A stretch of DNA of 64,000 nucleotides from Treponema sp. UBA4873 (lineage in GTDB: Bacteria; Spirochaetota; Spirochaetia; Treponematales; Treponemataceae), in the NCBI GenBank assembly GCA_002399405.1, contig DHDP01000005.1:62001-126000 (forward strand). The letters run 5' to 3'. The position numbers and the translations under genes were made by a program. The notes under the pieces are model-generated. The model saw nothing but the letters and a program-made list of their open reading frames with translations, did not search any database and was not told the DNA's origin. Every line of letters starts with the position of its first letter. Positions within the stretch are counted from its first letter, which is position 1. Positions 25,741 to 34,997 of this stretch are shown here, one piece after another.

Positions 25741-27861
25741 TCAGACTCTGAACTGGTCTATCTGCGTACCTATCTGACTGATGGTCTGTTCGACGTTTGC
25801 GGAAATCCCTGCGAGGGCTCTGCCCGTTTCGTCGATTTTACGCGCGCTTAAGAACATCTGGTCCATGCACGATTGTATGCCTGCCGTGCTGTCCTGAAGT
25901 TTCCTGATTTCACCGAGAATCTGCCTGTTGCCGGCCGACATTTCCGATGACGCCGTGTGTACTTCCGACGTGCTGTCGTTCATGTCGTGGAGCGCATCGG
26001 TAATCTGTTTTGAACCTTCCCGCTGTTCGTTCATGGCGTTCTTTATCTGGCGTACGATTTCATCGGTGCTTTTGATGCCCGTCGAGACTATGCTGAACGC
26101 TTCGCTCGACACTTTCGATGCGCCTACGACGCTGTTTATCGAATCCCTGATGCGCTTGAGCTGTTCGCCGATTGTCTTCGACTGCATAGTCGACGTTTCG
26201 GACAATTTTCGTATTTCGTCCGCCACGACGCTGAATCCTTTTCCCGCTTCGCCTGCGTGAGCCGCCTCAATTGCCGCGTTCATTGCAAGCAGGTTCGTCT
26301 GCGCCGCAATACCCGCGATCGCCTGATTGGCCTCCTGCAGCATGTCCGATTCGTTTCCTATCAGCTTGATGCGTTCGTTGACGTTTTCCTGTTTGGTGAG
26401 GCCGTCGTGAGCGCGCTCCTCGAGGGAGGTGAATTCGGCCGCCATCTTGTCGACGGAGTTGTTTACCGATTCGATGTTGCCTATCATTTCCTCGACAGCG
26501 GCGGAGGCCTGCGTAACGCCTGCCGCCTGAGTTTCAATCATATGCTCAAGCGACAGAATATTCGATGCTATTTCGTTTACCGCTCCCGACGTTTCCTGAA
26601 CGCCGTCGGACTGTTCCTTTATGCGGTTTGTCGTTTCCGATATGCTGTTTCTGATTTCCTCGATAGCCGCTGACGATTCTTCCGTGCTTGCGTGGAGGTT
26701 TTCGCCCGCCGTGGCAAGCATCTGCTTTGAATTTTTTAGTTCCAGAACAATAGTCTGGAGCTTTTCGGTAAATTTGTTGAACCCGTTCACTATCGAACCT
26801 ATTTCGTTGTCGGCGGTAATGCTGATTCGCTTCGTCAGGTCGGCGTTGCCCGATGCAATGCCGTTTATGGCTTCCTCGACAGTCTGGAGCGGGTGCAGCA
26901 GGTGGTAGAGAACGCTTCCGCTCGTGAAAGTAAGGATACCCACGATGACGGCGGCGGCAATAAGCATCATGATTGTAAGATTGTTGCCCGTCTCGTATAT
27001 CTGTTTTTCGCCGATGTTGAATGCAAGGCTCCACGGCGTGTTCTCGACGGGAGCATACGTAACGAAATCCTTTCCTCCGCTGAAACTGTTTATCCAGCCG
27101 CTTCCCGTTTTTCCGGCGCACATGTCGGTCGCTACTGAAACAAGATCTTTGTGATTTGAATCGAGATCGGTGAGAAAATTTTTCGTGAGTGAAAAACCGT
27201 TTTCAGGATACGAAATGGCGAGCCCGCTTCCTGCCAGAAGCCACGCGCGGCCGGTTTCACCGAGCTGGATATTGCCTGCGATTTTCTGTATCGAGCTGAG
27301 CGGATAAACTCCCGCGAAAAGTCCGAGCTTTTTCCCGCGCACAATGACTATCTGGGACACATGGATAATGGCCTTTCCCGTGACGGGGTCCGTTTCAGGG
27401 TCGTCGACGTATTCATACTTTCCTTCTTTCATGATTGCCTTGAAAAAAGGCTCGTTCCGTACGTCCGTTTCCGTGCCGTCGTCGCGGTACCCTGTTCCGT
27501 CGGGAGTACAAAAGAGTACTGCGTCAAGATTCGGACTGCGCCGTTCCGCGCGCTTCCGCATCCACGCGACAATATCGTCGACGTCCTGCGTCTGAACGAC
27601 GTCGGACTCGACATACACGCGGACTTCCCGCAGGTACATGTTTATTCTGTTCGTAAGCATGAGCGAGTACGACTGCGTTATCTGTCCGCAGTTTATCCCG
27701 TAGCTTTTGCCCGTTGAAGATTTCGACATACGTGCGGTAATGAATATCTGAATTCCATCGAGCAGTATGAATAGAATCACCACGACTGATATGATAATGC
27801 TCACAAGTCGTTTTTTCCCTTCAGGGGTGTATGTATTTTGTATCTCTGTGGTATGTGACAT
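25741..27861 (-). CDS. Methyl-accepting chemotaxis protein
   Basis: Transmembrane chemoreceptor of 706 residues. An N-terminal membrane helix (LVSIIISVVVILFILLDGI) is followed by a periplasmic Cache-like sensor of about 290 residues (TQDVDDIVAWMRKRAER, VLFCTPDGTGYRDDG, GLFAGVYPLSSI). A second membrane helix (LTIMMLIAAAVIVGILTF) leads to a HAMP domain and the long cytoplasmic coiled coil. The CheA/CheW-binding tip reads IAAQTNLLAMNAAIEAAHAGEAGKGF in shortened form on its conserved core. ATG 27861 follows AGGAG; an upstream frame lies within the binding-protein gene. It is 31 bases downstream of the solute-binding lipoprotein gene. Confidence 0.95.
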   Translation of the reverse strand: MSHTTEIQNTYTPEGKKRLVSIIISVVVILFILLDGIQIFITARMSKSSTGKSYGINCGQITQSYSLMLTNRINMYLREVRVYVESDVVQTQDVDDIVAWMRKRAERRSPNLDAVLFCTPDGTGYRDDGTETDVRNEPFFKAIMKEGKYEYVDDPETDPVTGKAIIHVSQIVIVRGKKLGLFAGVYPLSSIQKIAGNIQLGETGRAWLLAGSGLAISYPENGFSLTKNFLTDLDSNHKDLVSVATDMCAGKTGSGWINSFSGGKDFVTYAPVENTPWSLAFNIGEKQIYETGNNLTIMMLIAAAVIVGILTFTSGSVLYHLLHPLQTVEEAINGIASGNADLTKRISITADNEIGSIVNGFNKFTEKLQTIVLELKNSKQMLATAGENLHASTEESSAAIEEIRNSISETTNRIKEQSDGVQETSGAVNEIASNILSLEHMIETQAAGVTQASAAVEEMIGNIESVNNSVDKMAAEFTSLEERAHDGLTKQENVNERIKLIGNESDMLQEANQAIAGIAAQTNLLAMNAAIEAAHAGEAGKGFSVVADEIRKLSETSTMQSKTIGEQLKRIRDSINSVVGASKVSSEAFSIVSTGIKSTDEIVRQIKNAMNEQREGSKQITDALHDMNDSTSEVHTASSEMSAGNRQILGEIRKLQDSTAGIQSCMDQMFLSARKIDETGRALAGISANVEQTISQIGTQIDQFRV

Positions 27862-27892
27862 AAAAACTCCTATGATAAAGGTCAGAGCGTCA

Positions 27893-29449
27893 TTATTTCT
27901 GAGAGTTGAAGTCGTCGAGCTGCTTCTGCAGATCGGCGATGACTGTTTCAATGCCGGCTTTTTTCAAAGCTGTGCGGAATTCCGCGACGTATGCTTCGGG
28001 ATTATCCGTTTTTCCGTAGCTGATGCGGGCCATGTACATACCCCAGACGTCGGCAATTGCGCCGAGTTCCCTGCTTATGCCGCTGAAATCCCAGACGAGC
28101 TGGCTGTACGGGTAGTCGATTTTTGTTTTGTCGTAAATCCTTGAGATTTCTTCGAACTTCTGCCAGTCGCTGCCGGTATCCCTTATTTCAATACCGTCGT
28201 TGCGTCCCCACCAGAAATTTGTAGAGAGCGCGTCCCTCCGGGAATCGTAGCCGTCGGGTTTTTTACGCCGCCCGTCGTCCGTGAGCACGTATTGAGTGCC
28301 TTCTATGCCGTAATTGATAAGGTTGTAGCATTCTCTGTCGTTGCGGAGCAGGTCGTATACCATAAGCGCGCGTTCGGGATATTTGCAGGCGGCGGAAACA
28401 GCCATTGCGCCGTGCGTTATCGTCATGGTAGTCACATTGCCGAGTTCTTCACCGAACCAGAAGAACTCGCAGTCGGAGCCGGGCTGCCGTTTCTGCATTT
28501 CAGGACGTACCTGAGAGTACCACGTCTGCGTGTGGTGTTCGTCTGCAGCCGACCTGCCCTCGTAGAATTCCTCCCGGTTGTCGTTGTTTCCTGCCGTACT
28601 TTCAAGCACGTTTTTCGGCCATACGCCAATTTGATCCCATTTTTTCATAAGCCGTGCATATGCGGTAAACTCGTCTCCTTCGTAGAAAGGCGAATACAGC
28701 TTTTTCAGGTTGCCGCGCCGTACGCCGAACATGTTGTATCCCGATATGCCGTCGAGCGGCACGTAATCGCTTTTTGATTCTATGTATCCGTCCCCGTGAT
28801 ACGAGTCTTCTGCGGCGTTGCTGTCCCACGGAATGACTCCGGGCTTTGAAGAACGTACAAATGCAAAATAGCTCGTCAGATCTTCCCAGCTGTGGACTCC
28901 GTTCAATCCCGCTTCCTTTGCCCAGTCTCCGCGGTACATGAACCCGTGATTTACCCACTGCGCATAGTTGTCTTCGGGTATAAGATAAATCTGCCCGTTC
29001 GTTCTGCACATGTCCCAGTGTTCGGGGGAGACGCTTTTCCACGTTTCAGGCGCGTATTTTTTGAGCATGTCGTCGGAGAGCGGCATAAACGTACCGAGTT
29101 TGACGTTTTTCCATGCATCGAGCCAGTCCGACGCAGTTCCGATTAAATCAACCGAGCCGTCCATTTCCGCGAGTTTGAGGTCGTAATTTGTAAGGTAGTC
29201 GTTCCACGGAATATAGTAGATTTCGATTTCCGCATTTACTTTTTCAGTCAGAATTTTGTTCAGCTGTTTGAGCATATCCTCGGTGGCTCTGTTTGTCGGT
29301 TTATTTCCGGGTGTCATATACGTAAGTATGATATGATGCCCCCGTTCTTCATTTTTTGCAGCATTCGTTCCGATGCTGCCGCTGCATGACGCGAGCAGGA
29401 TGCATGCTGCTGAAAACATGCCGAGCGCGCGAATCATTTTGCACTTCAT
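27893..29449 (-). CDS. Extracellular solute-binding lipoprotein (sugar-type), no permease nearby
   Basis: 518-residue ABC-type binding protein of the large family-1 kind that binds sugars. Its signal peptide ends with the lipobox LASC (Cys22), so it should be lipid-anchored in the periplasm. ILTYMTPGNKPTNRATEDMLKQLN and a GIEGTQYVLTDDGRRKKPDG segment near the C-terminus match this family. A GGAGG ribosome site lies seven bases before the ATG. No membrane permease or ATPase gene is adjacent; instead a chemoreceptor gene follows in the same operon. The protein may present its ligand to that receptor or supply a distant transporter. Confidence 0.88.
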   Translation of the reverse strand: MKCKMIRALGMFSAACILLASCSGSIGTNAAKNEERGHHIILTYMTPGNKPTNRATEDMLKQLNKILTEKVNAEIEIYYIPWNDYLTNYDLKLAEMDGSVDLIGTASDWLDAWKNVKLGTFMPLSDDMLKKYAPETWKSVSPEHWDMCRTNGQIYLIPEDNYAQWVNHGFMYRGDWAKEAGLNGVHSWEDLTSYFAFVRSSKPGVIPWDSNAAEDSYHGDGYIESKSDYVPLDGISGYNMFGVRRGNLKKLYSPFYEGDEFTAYARLMKKWDQIGVWPKNVLESTAGNNDNREEFYEGRSAADEHHTQTWYSQVRPEMQKRQPGSDCEFFWFGEELGNVTTMTITHGAMAVSAACKYPERALMVYDLLRNDRECYNLINYGIEGTQYVLTDDGRRKKPDGYDSRRDALSTNFWWGRNDGIEIRDTGSDWQKFEEISRIYDKTKIDYPYSQLVWDFSGISRELGAIADVWGMYMARISYGKTDNPEAYVAEFRTALKKAGIETVIADLQKQLDDFNSQK

Positions 29450-29494
29450 GTAAAATCCTCCAGTGAAAGTAAAAGATTATGACTTTTTATATTT

Positions 29495-29508
29495 TGAAAT
29501 CGTTTTCA
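29495..29508. promoter_or_regulatory. LacI/CcpA-type operator upstream of the binding-protein operon
   Basis: On the minus strand TGAAAACGATTTCA fits the catabolite-response consensus TGWNANCGNTNWCA at every fixed base and is palindromic except for the pair next to the central CG. It lies 46-59 bases upstream of the binding-protein start codon. Sites of this kind are bound by LacI-family repressors, which commonly control sugar uptake. Confidence 0.7.
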
Positions 29509-29570
29509 TGGCAGCAGTATAGAACAGACGCGGGATAAAAACAAGGATTTGCAAAGATTTCTTTCATATG

Positions 29571-29599
29571 TTGACAATTATGGGAGATTCCTTTATTAT
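29571..29599 (+). promoter_or_regulatory. Promoter of the rimP-nusA-infB operon
   Basis: Consensus TTGACA at 29571-29576, a 17-base spacer and TATTAT at 29594-29599. The transcript would start near 29606. This is one of the strongest-looking promoters in the window. Confidence 0.85.
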
Positions 29600-29630
29600 A
29601 CTGATTGTACATTTTAATTATTTTTAGAAT

Positions 29631-29657
29631 GGACTCGTGACACACGGGTCCTTTTTT
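29631..29657 (+). terminator. Intrinsic terminator in the leader of the rimP-nusA operon
   Basis: GGACTCGTG (29631-29639), loop ACA, CACGGGTCC (29643-29651), then six T. This 9-bp stem with U-tract lies about 25 bases after the predicted transcription start and just before rimP. Since the operon encodes NusA, which affects termination and pausing, it is a good candidate for an autoregulated attenuator. Confidence 0.82.
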
Positions 29658-29673
29658 GTTATTCAGGTGGCAA

Positions 29674-30132
29674 GTGGATTATATTGCATTTGAAAGCATT
29701 CCCCATTATTCGGAGTGCGCCCTGCTCGTCGAGGGGCTGGGGTATCGTCTTGTAGAATTAAAGATAGTTCCGGCAAAAACCGTAACTAAAATATCTGCCG
29801 TTATTACATCAAAAGATCCTGAAAAAAATATCGGTGTTGACGACTGCGCAAAAGTTCATCATGCACTGCAGCCCCGGCTTGAAGCTCTGCTCAAAACGGA
29901 AGATACGGCTATGGAACTGACGTCGCCGGGCATCGACCGCAATATAAAGAACGCTGCCGAATTCAAGCTGTTTACCGGACGTACTGTCCGCGTATGGAGC
30001 AGAACTGTGAACGACTGGATCGGCGGCAGAATCACCGGAGCGGATGAGAAAGCGGTAACAATGGAGACGGAAAGCGGTATGAAAACCGTAGTTTATGACG
30101 ATATTGCAAAAGCGAAGTTCGTACAAATATAG
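29674..30132 (+). CDS. rimP: Ribosome maturation factor RimP
   Basis: Needed for assembly of the 30S subunit. The product is about 152 residues from GTG 29674, which is preferred because AGGTGG lies directly upstream. It carries the RimP N-terminal alpha/beta domain (LLVEGLGYRLVELKIV, INVDDCAKVHHAL-type segment) and the conserved MELTSPGIDRNIK, followed by the SH3-like C-terminal domain. The gene order rimP-nusA-infB-rbfA-truB is the classic one and supports the call. Confidence 0.93.
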   Translation: MDYIAFESIPHYSECALLVEGLGYRLVELKIVPAKTVTKISAVITSKDPEKNIGVDDCAKVHHALQPRLEALLKTEDTAMELTSPGIDRNIKNAAEFKLFTGRTVRVWSRTVNDWIGGRITGADEKAVTMETESGMKTVVYDDIAKAKFVQI

Positions 30133-30151
30133 GGTATAGGGAGGTTTTTCT

Positions 30152-31651
30152 ATGTCAGAAATGGCAGAAGCAATCCGTCAGTTAATACAGGAAAAAGGGT
30201 ATTCTGAGGATTCAGTAAAAACAATAATCGAAAACGCACTTAAGGCTGCGTATAAACGAACATACGGCACGGCGGACAACGCTATTGTAAAATTCAACGA
30301 CGACATGTCTGATGTGTCGATTTACTCGCGGAAAACCGTTGTCGACGGGGTTTACGATCCGGTGACGGAAATTGAACTTGATGATGCGAAGAAGCTCAGC
30401 AGCGAATGCGAAGTGGGCGACGAGATTGACATTCTTGAGGATCCGAAACGGTTCGACCGTTCTGCGGTTACGACCGGTAAACAGACGGCCCATCAGGAGC
30501 TGAACGAAAGCTATAAAGATACGCTGTACAACGAGTATAAGGGCAAGATAGGCGAAATGGTCGTATGCTACTGCCAGTACGAGCGCAACGGAGACATTTA
30601 CGTCGACCTCGGAAATGCGGGGAAACTTGAAGGTCTGCTGCCGGTGAAGTATCAGTCGCCGCGCGAAAAATACGAAAAGGACGACCGCATCAAAGCGCTG
30701 ATAGTCGGCCTCAAACGCACGTCGACCGGTCTGCAGGTTATTCTTTCCCGCAGCGATCCGGAACTTGTCCGCTCAATCATCGAAATGGAAGTTCCCGAAA
30801 TCGCGGACGGTACGATTGAAATTAATAAAATTGTGCGCGACGCGGGTCACCGCACGAAGATAGCTGTTTCTTCGACGCGCGAGGACGTGGATCCCGTGGG
30901 CGCGTGCGTCGGACTTAAAGGCGTGCGCATTCAGAACGTTATCCGCGAGCTTCTCGGCGAAAAAATCGATATTCTGAAGTATGATCCCGATCCGACCGTA
31001 TTTATTAAAAATGCGCTTTCTCCGGCGCAGGTGCAGCGCGTCGTTATCCTTGATCAGGCGAAACGGCAGGCGCTTGCAGTCGTGGAGGAAAGTCAGTTTT
31101 CGCTTGCGATCGGCAAACAGGGGCAGAACGTGCGCCTTGCGAACAAATTGTGCGACTGGAGCATCGACGTCAAAACTGAGGAACAGGCGGCCGAGATGGA
31201 TCTTTCCGAATCTGCTACGATGCAGACTGCGCAGAATTTGTTCAGCGACGAAACGGGCGAACCGGAATACGACGAAATTAAAACTGTTGCGGAGCTTCCC
31301 GGCGTCGATCAGCGCGTCGCGGAGATTCTGAAGACTGCGGGCATAGAAGATATTGAGCAGTTTATTGAAGCATACGGGAACGGAAGCCTGCAGAAAATTG
31401 AAGGGCTGAAAAAAGAAGAGATCGATGCGGTAGACGCAATCATCAGGGATACTGTCGAATTCGTTGAAGAAAACGACGCTTCCGGGAAGGAAACTGACAG
31501 CGAACCGGCTGCGGCCCCTGAACAGGCAGTCTCTGAACAGAATGAAGAAGAAGTATATCACTGCCCTGAATGCGGGGCGGTAATCACCCTCGACATGACA
31601 CATTGTCCGAAGTGCGGTGTCGAGTTCGAATTTAAAGAGGACGAGGAATAA
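30152..31651 (+). CDS. nusA: Transcription factor NusA with C-terminal zinc ribbon
   Basis: Binds RNA polymerase and RNA to control pausing, termination and antitermination. The 499 residues comprise the N-terminal polymerase-binding domain, an S1 domain at about 130-200, and two KH domains (VGACVGLKGVRIQNVIRELLGEKIDIL; FSLAIGKQGQNVRLA). A helix-hairpin-helix tail follows (LPGVDQRVAEILKTAGIEDIEQF). The last 29 residues add a zinc ribbon with CPEC at 471-474 and CPKC at 485-488, which standard NusA lacks. A GGGAGG ribosome site precedes the ATG. It is probably autoregulated through the leader terminator. Confidence 0.95.
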   Translation: MSEMAEAIRQLIQEKGYSEDSVKTIIENALKAAYKRTYGTADNAIVKFNDDMSDVSIYSRKTVVDGVYDPVTEIELDDAKKLSSECEVGDEIDILEDPKRFDRSAVTTGKQTAHQELNESYKDTLYNEYKGKIGEMVVCYCQYERNGDIYVDLGNAGKLEGLLPVKYQSPREKYEKDDRIKALIVGLKRTSTGLQVILSRSDPELVRSIIEMEVPEIADGTIEINKIVRDAGHRTKIAVSSTREDVDPVGACVGLKGVRIQNVIRELLGEKIDILKYDPDPTVFIKNALSPAQVQRVVILDQAKRQALAVVEESQFSLAIGKQGQNVRLANKLCDWSIDVKTEEQAAEMDLSESATMQTAQNLFSDETGEPEYDEIKTVAELPGVDQRVAEILKTAGIEDIEQFIEAYGNGSLQKIEGLKKEEIDAVDAIIRDTVEFVEENDASGKETDSEPAAAPEQAVSEQNEEEVYHCPECGAVITLDMTHCPKCGVEFEFKEDEE

Positions 31652-31659
31652 AACAGTAT

Positions 31660-34602
31660 ATGGCGGATGAATCAGAAAAAAAACCTGAATTTGTAGTTCA
31701 TCACAAGAAGCAGTCAGCTCCTGAAAAAGGAAATACCGCTGCGTCACCGGAAAAAAAACGTGTCATCATCGTAAAACGTGCTCAGAAGCCGAATACGGAG
31801 AACGTAAATCACGAACAAGTGCCCGCTTCGGCATCGAACGCAGTGAAAATTCCTGTGCACACTGAAGATTCATCCGCCGGTGTACAGAAAAAAACAGAGA
31901 GCCCGGCTCCTTCTGTGGAGAAAAAGAACGTGAACACTGTCGAGAACGGCATTCCGTCTCCGGCTCCCGTGCAGAAACGGCCCGAACAAAACGCGCCTTC
32001 TGCAGAAAAGGATGAAAGATCCGCATCGTCGCCGTATGTTGTACGTTCGTCCGATGCTCACCGGAAATCATTTGATTTCAATTCGTCACGGCCGAATGTA
32101 AAAGCCGGGAATCTTTCCGACCACAGCCGCGGCGGATACCGGGGTTCATATTCGGGACAAGGTCCGCAGCGCAATACAGGCGGATACGGCCAGAACAGAC
32201 CGTACCGGGACAGTACAGGATTTACCGGAGCCCAGGCCCGCGCAGGATACCAGAACAGGGAACGCGGACAGAATCAGGGGCAGGGGCAGCCACAGGGCCA
32301 GACCGGATATCAGGGACGTACCGGAGGATACCAGGGTCGCACAGGCGGCTACCAGGGCGGACAGGGACGGCCCGGCGGGTATCAGGGCGGTCAGGGACGT
32401 ACCGGAGGATATCAGGGTCGTCCCGGCGGATATCAGGGCGGCAGACCCGGATTTAACGGCGGCAGGCCCGGAGCGGGGTTCCGTCCCGGTTCTCCGGCAC
32501 CTGTTCCCGATCAGCTCAAGGCGCCTGCAAAAAAGACATTTAAGGGCAAGAAGCCCGTCTATAACCGCAAGGAAGACAAGTTCGACGAGGATAAATTCTT
32601 CGAACAGAAAAAGAAGTCCGAGACTCCTGCGTGCGTAGTACCTAAATCAATCGATATAATGGAGTCGATTTCCGTTTCTGATCTTGCCAAGAAACTGAAC
32701 CTCAAGGCTTCCGACATTATAGCAAAGCTCATGTCCATGGGCATGATGGTAACAATCAATCAGTCTGTCGATTCCGACACTGCGACGCTGCTTGCGTCCG
32801 AATACGGCTGTGAAGTTCATCTTGTGAGCCTGTACGACGAGACCGTCATTGCAAGCGACAAGGACAACGAAGAGACGGTGAAACCCCGTCCGCCGATTGT
32901 CACCGTTATGGGACACGTCGACCACGGTAAGACAAAGACGCTCGACGCAATCAGAAAGACTCACGTCGCGGAAGGCGAGTTCGGCGGAATTACGCAGCAC
33001 ATAGGCGCGTATTCCGTTTCGACGCCGAAAGGCAAAATCACGTTCCTCGACACGCCGGGCCACGAAGCGTTCACCATGATGCGCGCACGCGGCGCACAGG
33101 TAACCGATATTGTCGTCCTCGTCGTTGCGGCTGACGACGGCGTTATGCCGCAGACGCTCGAAGCGCTTCATCACGCGAAGGATGCGAAAGTTCCGATCAT
33201 CGTTGCGGTTAATAAAATCGATAAACCGGAAGCGAATCCGGACCTCGTCCGTACGCAGCTTTCCGAGCAGGGACTTACGCCGGAGGACTGGGGCGGCGAC
33301 ACGCAGTATGTGAACATCAGCGCGCTCAAGGGCATCGGCATAGACGAACTGCTCGACGCGATTCTGCTTCAGGCGGAAATGCTTGAACTTAAAGCCGACT
33401 ACGGCTCCCGTGCGGAAGGAAAAATCCTCGAGTCGCGGGTTGACCAGGGAAGGGGAATCGTTTCTTCCATAATTTTGCAGCGCGGTACGCTCCATCAGGG
33501 CGATCCGTTCGTTGCAGGCATTTATTCCGGACGCGTCCGCGCCATATTCAACGACCGCGGACAGCGCATACAGGAAGCGACGCCTTCCATGCCGATAGAA
33601 GTGCTCGGTATGGAAGAGATGCCGAACGCAGGCGATCCGTTCCAGGTGACAGAGAATGAAAAGGATGCGCGCGAGGTTTCCGTTAAACGGCAGGAACTCA
33701 AACGCTTCGAAGACGCGAAGGCGGTCAGAAAAGTCACGCTTGAAAACCTGTATCAGACAATCGATGCGAACAACGTGAAGGAATTCAAGGTAATCATAAA
33801 GGCGGACCTGCAGGGATCCGCGGAAGCTTTGAAGACTGCGCTTGAAAAACTTTCGACGAAGGATATCCGTCTTGTCGTCATACATTCGTCTGCGGGCGCC
33901 ATCAATGAAAGCGACGTCGTGCTTGCATCTGCGGACAGCAACGCAATCATCATCGGGTTCAACGTGCGTCCGACGCCGAAAGCGAAAACGCTTGCCGACA
34001 AGGAACGCGTCGATATCCGTAAATACAATATAATCTACAAGGCTGTCGAGGAAGTGCAGGCCGCAATGGAAGGCATGCTCGCTCCGGACACGAAGGAACA
34101 GGTGACCGGCACCGTCGAAGTCCGCAATACGTTCAAGGTTCCGAAAATCGGTCTCATCGCAGGATGTTATGTCACCGACGGCACAATCAAACGTACGAGC
34201 AGCGTGAACCTCATACGGGACGGCATTGTGAAATTTACCGGCAAAGTTACGTCTCTTAAACGGTTCAAGGAAGATGTGAAGGAAGTTACTACCGGATACG
34301 AATGCGGTATAGGTCTTGAAAACTGGCAGGATATTCAGGTGGGCGATACGCTCGAAGCGTTCGAATACGTGCAGGTCGCGCGAAAACTGGGCGACGAACT
34401 TGTAGACGAGAAAGCCGCGAACGAACAGAAAGCGGCGGAACTTGCGGAAAAGGCGAAAGCCGAAGCGAAAGCTGAAGCTGCGAAAGAACAGCAGGAACTT
34501 GAGGCGGAAAAAGCTGCCGGCAAAGCAAAGAAGGCAGCAGGGAAAGCTGCTAAAGAAGCCCGGAAGCCGGCTTCAAAAGACGGTTCGGGAGATGCGGAGT
34601 AA
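31660..34602 (+). CDS. infB: Translation initiation factor IF-2 with a Gly/Tyr/Gln-rich repeat region
   Basis: GTPase that places initiator tRNA on the 30S subunit. The 980 residues start with a basic low-complexity region, then a repetitive segment at about 200-275 built on GGYQGR and GGYQGG units. The IF2N domain follows (SVSDLAKKLNLKASDIIAKLM). The G domain has G1 GHVDHGKT at 418-425, DTPGHEAF and NKIDKP; the two beta-barrel domains and the fMet-tRNA-binding C2 domain complete the protein. A short Ala/Lys/Glu-rich tail is added after C2. The stop overlaps the rbfA start by one base (TAATG). Confidence 0.97.
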   Translation: MADESEKKPEFVVHHKKQSAPEKGNTAASPEKKRVIIVKRAQKPNTENVNHEQVPASASNAVKIPVHTEDSSAGVQKKTESPAPSVEKKNVNTVENGIPSPAPVQKRPEQNAPSAEKDERSASSPYVVRSSDAHRKSFDFNSSRPNVKAGNLSDHSRGGYRGSYSGQGPQRNTGGYGQNRPYRDSTGFTGAQARAGYQNRERGQNQGQGQPQGQTGYQGRTGGYQGRTGGYQGGQGRPGGYQGGQGRTGGYQGRPGGYQGGRPGFNGGRPGAGFRPGSPAPVPDQLKAPAKKTFKGKKPVYNRKEDKFDEDKFFEQKKKSETPACVVPKSIDIMESISVSDLAKKLNLKASDIIAKLMSMGMMVTINQSVDSDTATLLASEYGCEVHLVSLYDETVIASDKDNEETVKPRPPIVTVMGHVDHGKTKTLDAIRKTHVAEGEFGGITQHIGAYSVSTPKGKITFLDTPGHEAFTMMRARGAQVTDIVVLVVAADDGVMPQTLEALHHAKDAKVPIIVAVNKIDKPEANPDLVRTQLSEQGLTPEDWGGDTQYVNISALKGIGIDELLDAILLQAEMLELKADYGSRAEGKILESRVDQGRGIVSSIILQRGTLHQGDPFVAGIYSGRVRAIFNDRGQRIQEATPSMPIEVLGMEEMPNAGDPFQVTENEKDAREVSVKRQELKRFEDAKAVRKVTLENLYQTIDANNVKEFKVIIKADLQGSAEALKTALEKLSTKDIRLVVIHSSAGAINESDVVLASADSNAIIIGFNVRPTPKAKTLADKERVDIRKYNIIYKAVEEVQAAMEGMLAPDTKEQVTGTVEVRNTFKVPKIGLIAGCYVTDGTIKRTSSVNLIRDGIVKFTGKVTSLKRFKEDVKEVTTGYECGIGLENWQDIQVGDTLEAFEYVQVARKLGDELVDEKAANEQKAAELAEKAKAEAKAEAAKEQQELEAEKAAGKAKKAAGKAAKEARKPASKDGSGDAE

Positions 34603-34997
34603 TGGGACAATACCGTATACCGCGTTTGAACGATCAGCTGCGTGATGAAATCTCGCAGCTGATTCTCCGCAGTGAAATAAAAGATCCGCGCGTTTCAACG
34701 TTTCTTACAATAAATAGAGTGGAGGTTTCCAATGACCTCCGCTATGCAAAAGTATATGTTTCGAGTTTTCTTGCGGATGCGCAGGTGGAAAAAGGCGTCG
34801 ACGGTCTGAACAGCGCCGCTGGTTTTGTTCAGACGTCGATTGCGAAGAAACTCCGCATTCGTCAGTTCCCGAAACTGACGTTTTATGTCGACACAGGCAT
34901 GAAAGAAGGTTTCAATATGGTGCAGAAATTGAACGCACTGGAAAAAGAACAGAAATCCGACGACCGGGAAAAGACACCGGATGACGCTGCAAAATGA
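34602..34997 (+). CDS. rbfA: Ribosome-binding factor A
   Basis: Small KH-fold protein needed for late 30S maturation and cold adaptation. The 131 residues show RIPRLNDQLRDEISQLILR, DPRVSTFLTINRVEVSNDLRYAKVYVS and KKLRIRQFPKLTFYVD, all typical. It overlaps infB by one base and truB by 17, so translation of the three is coupled. Confidence 0.94.
   Translation: MGQYRIPRLNDQLRDEISQLILRSEIKDPRVSTFLTINRVEVSNDLRYAKVYVSSFLADAQVEKGVDGLNSAAGFVQTSIAKKLRIRQFPKLTFYVDTGMKEGFNMVQKLNALEKEQKSDDREKTPDDAAK

Noticed and set aside
32647..33885. Minus-strand open frame of 412 codons
   Set aside because: Antisense to the conserved G domain of infB; no supporting features.
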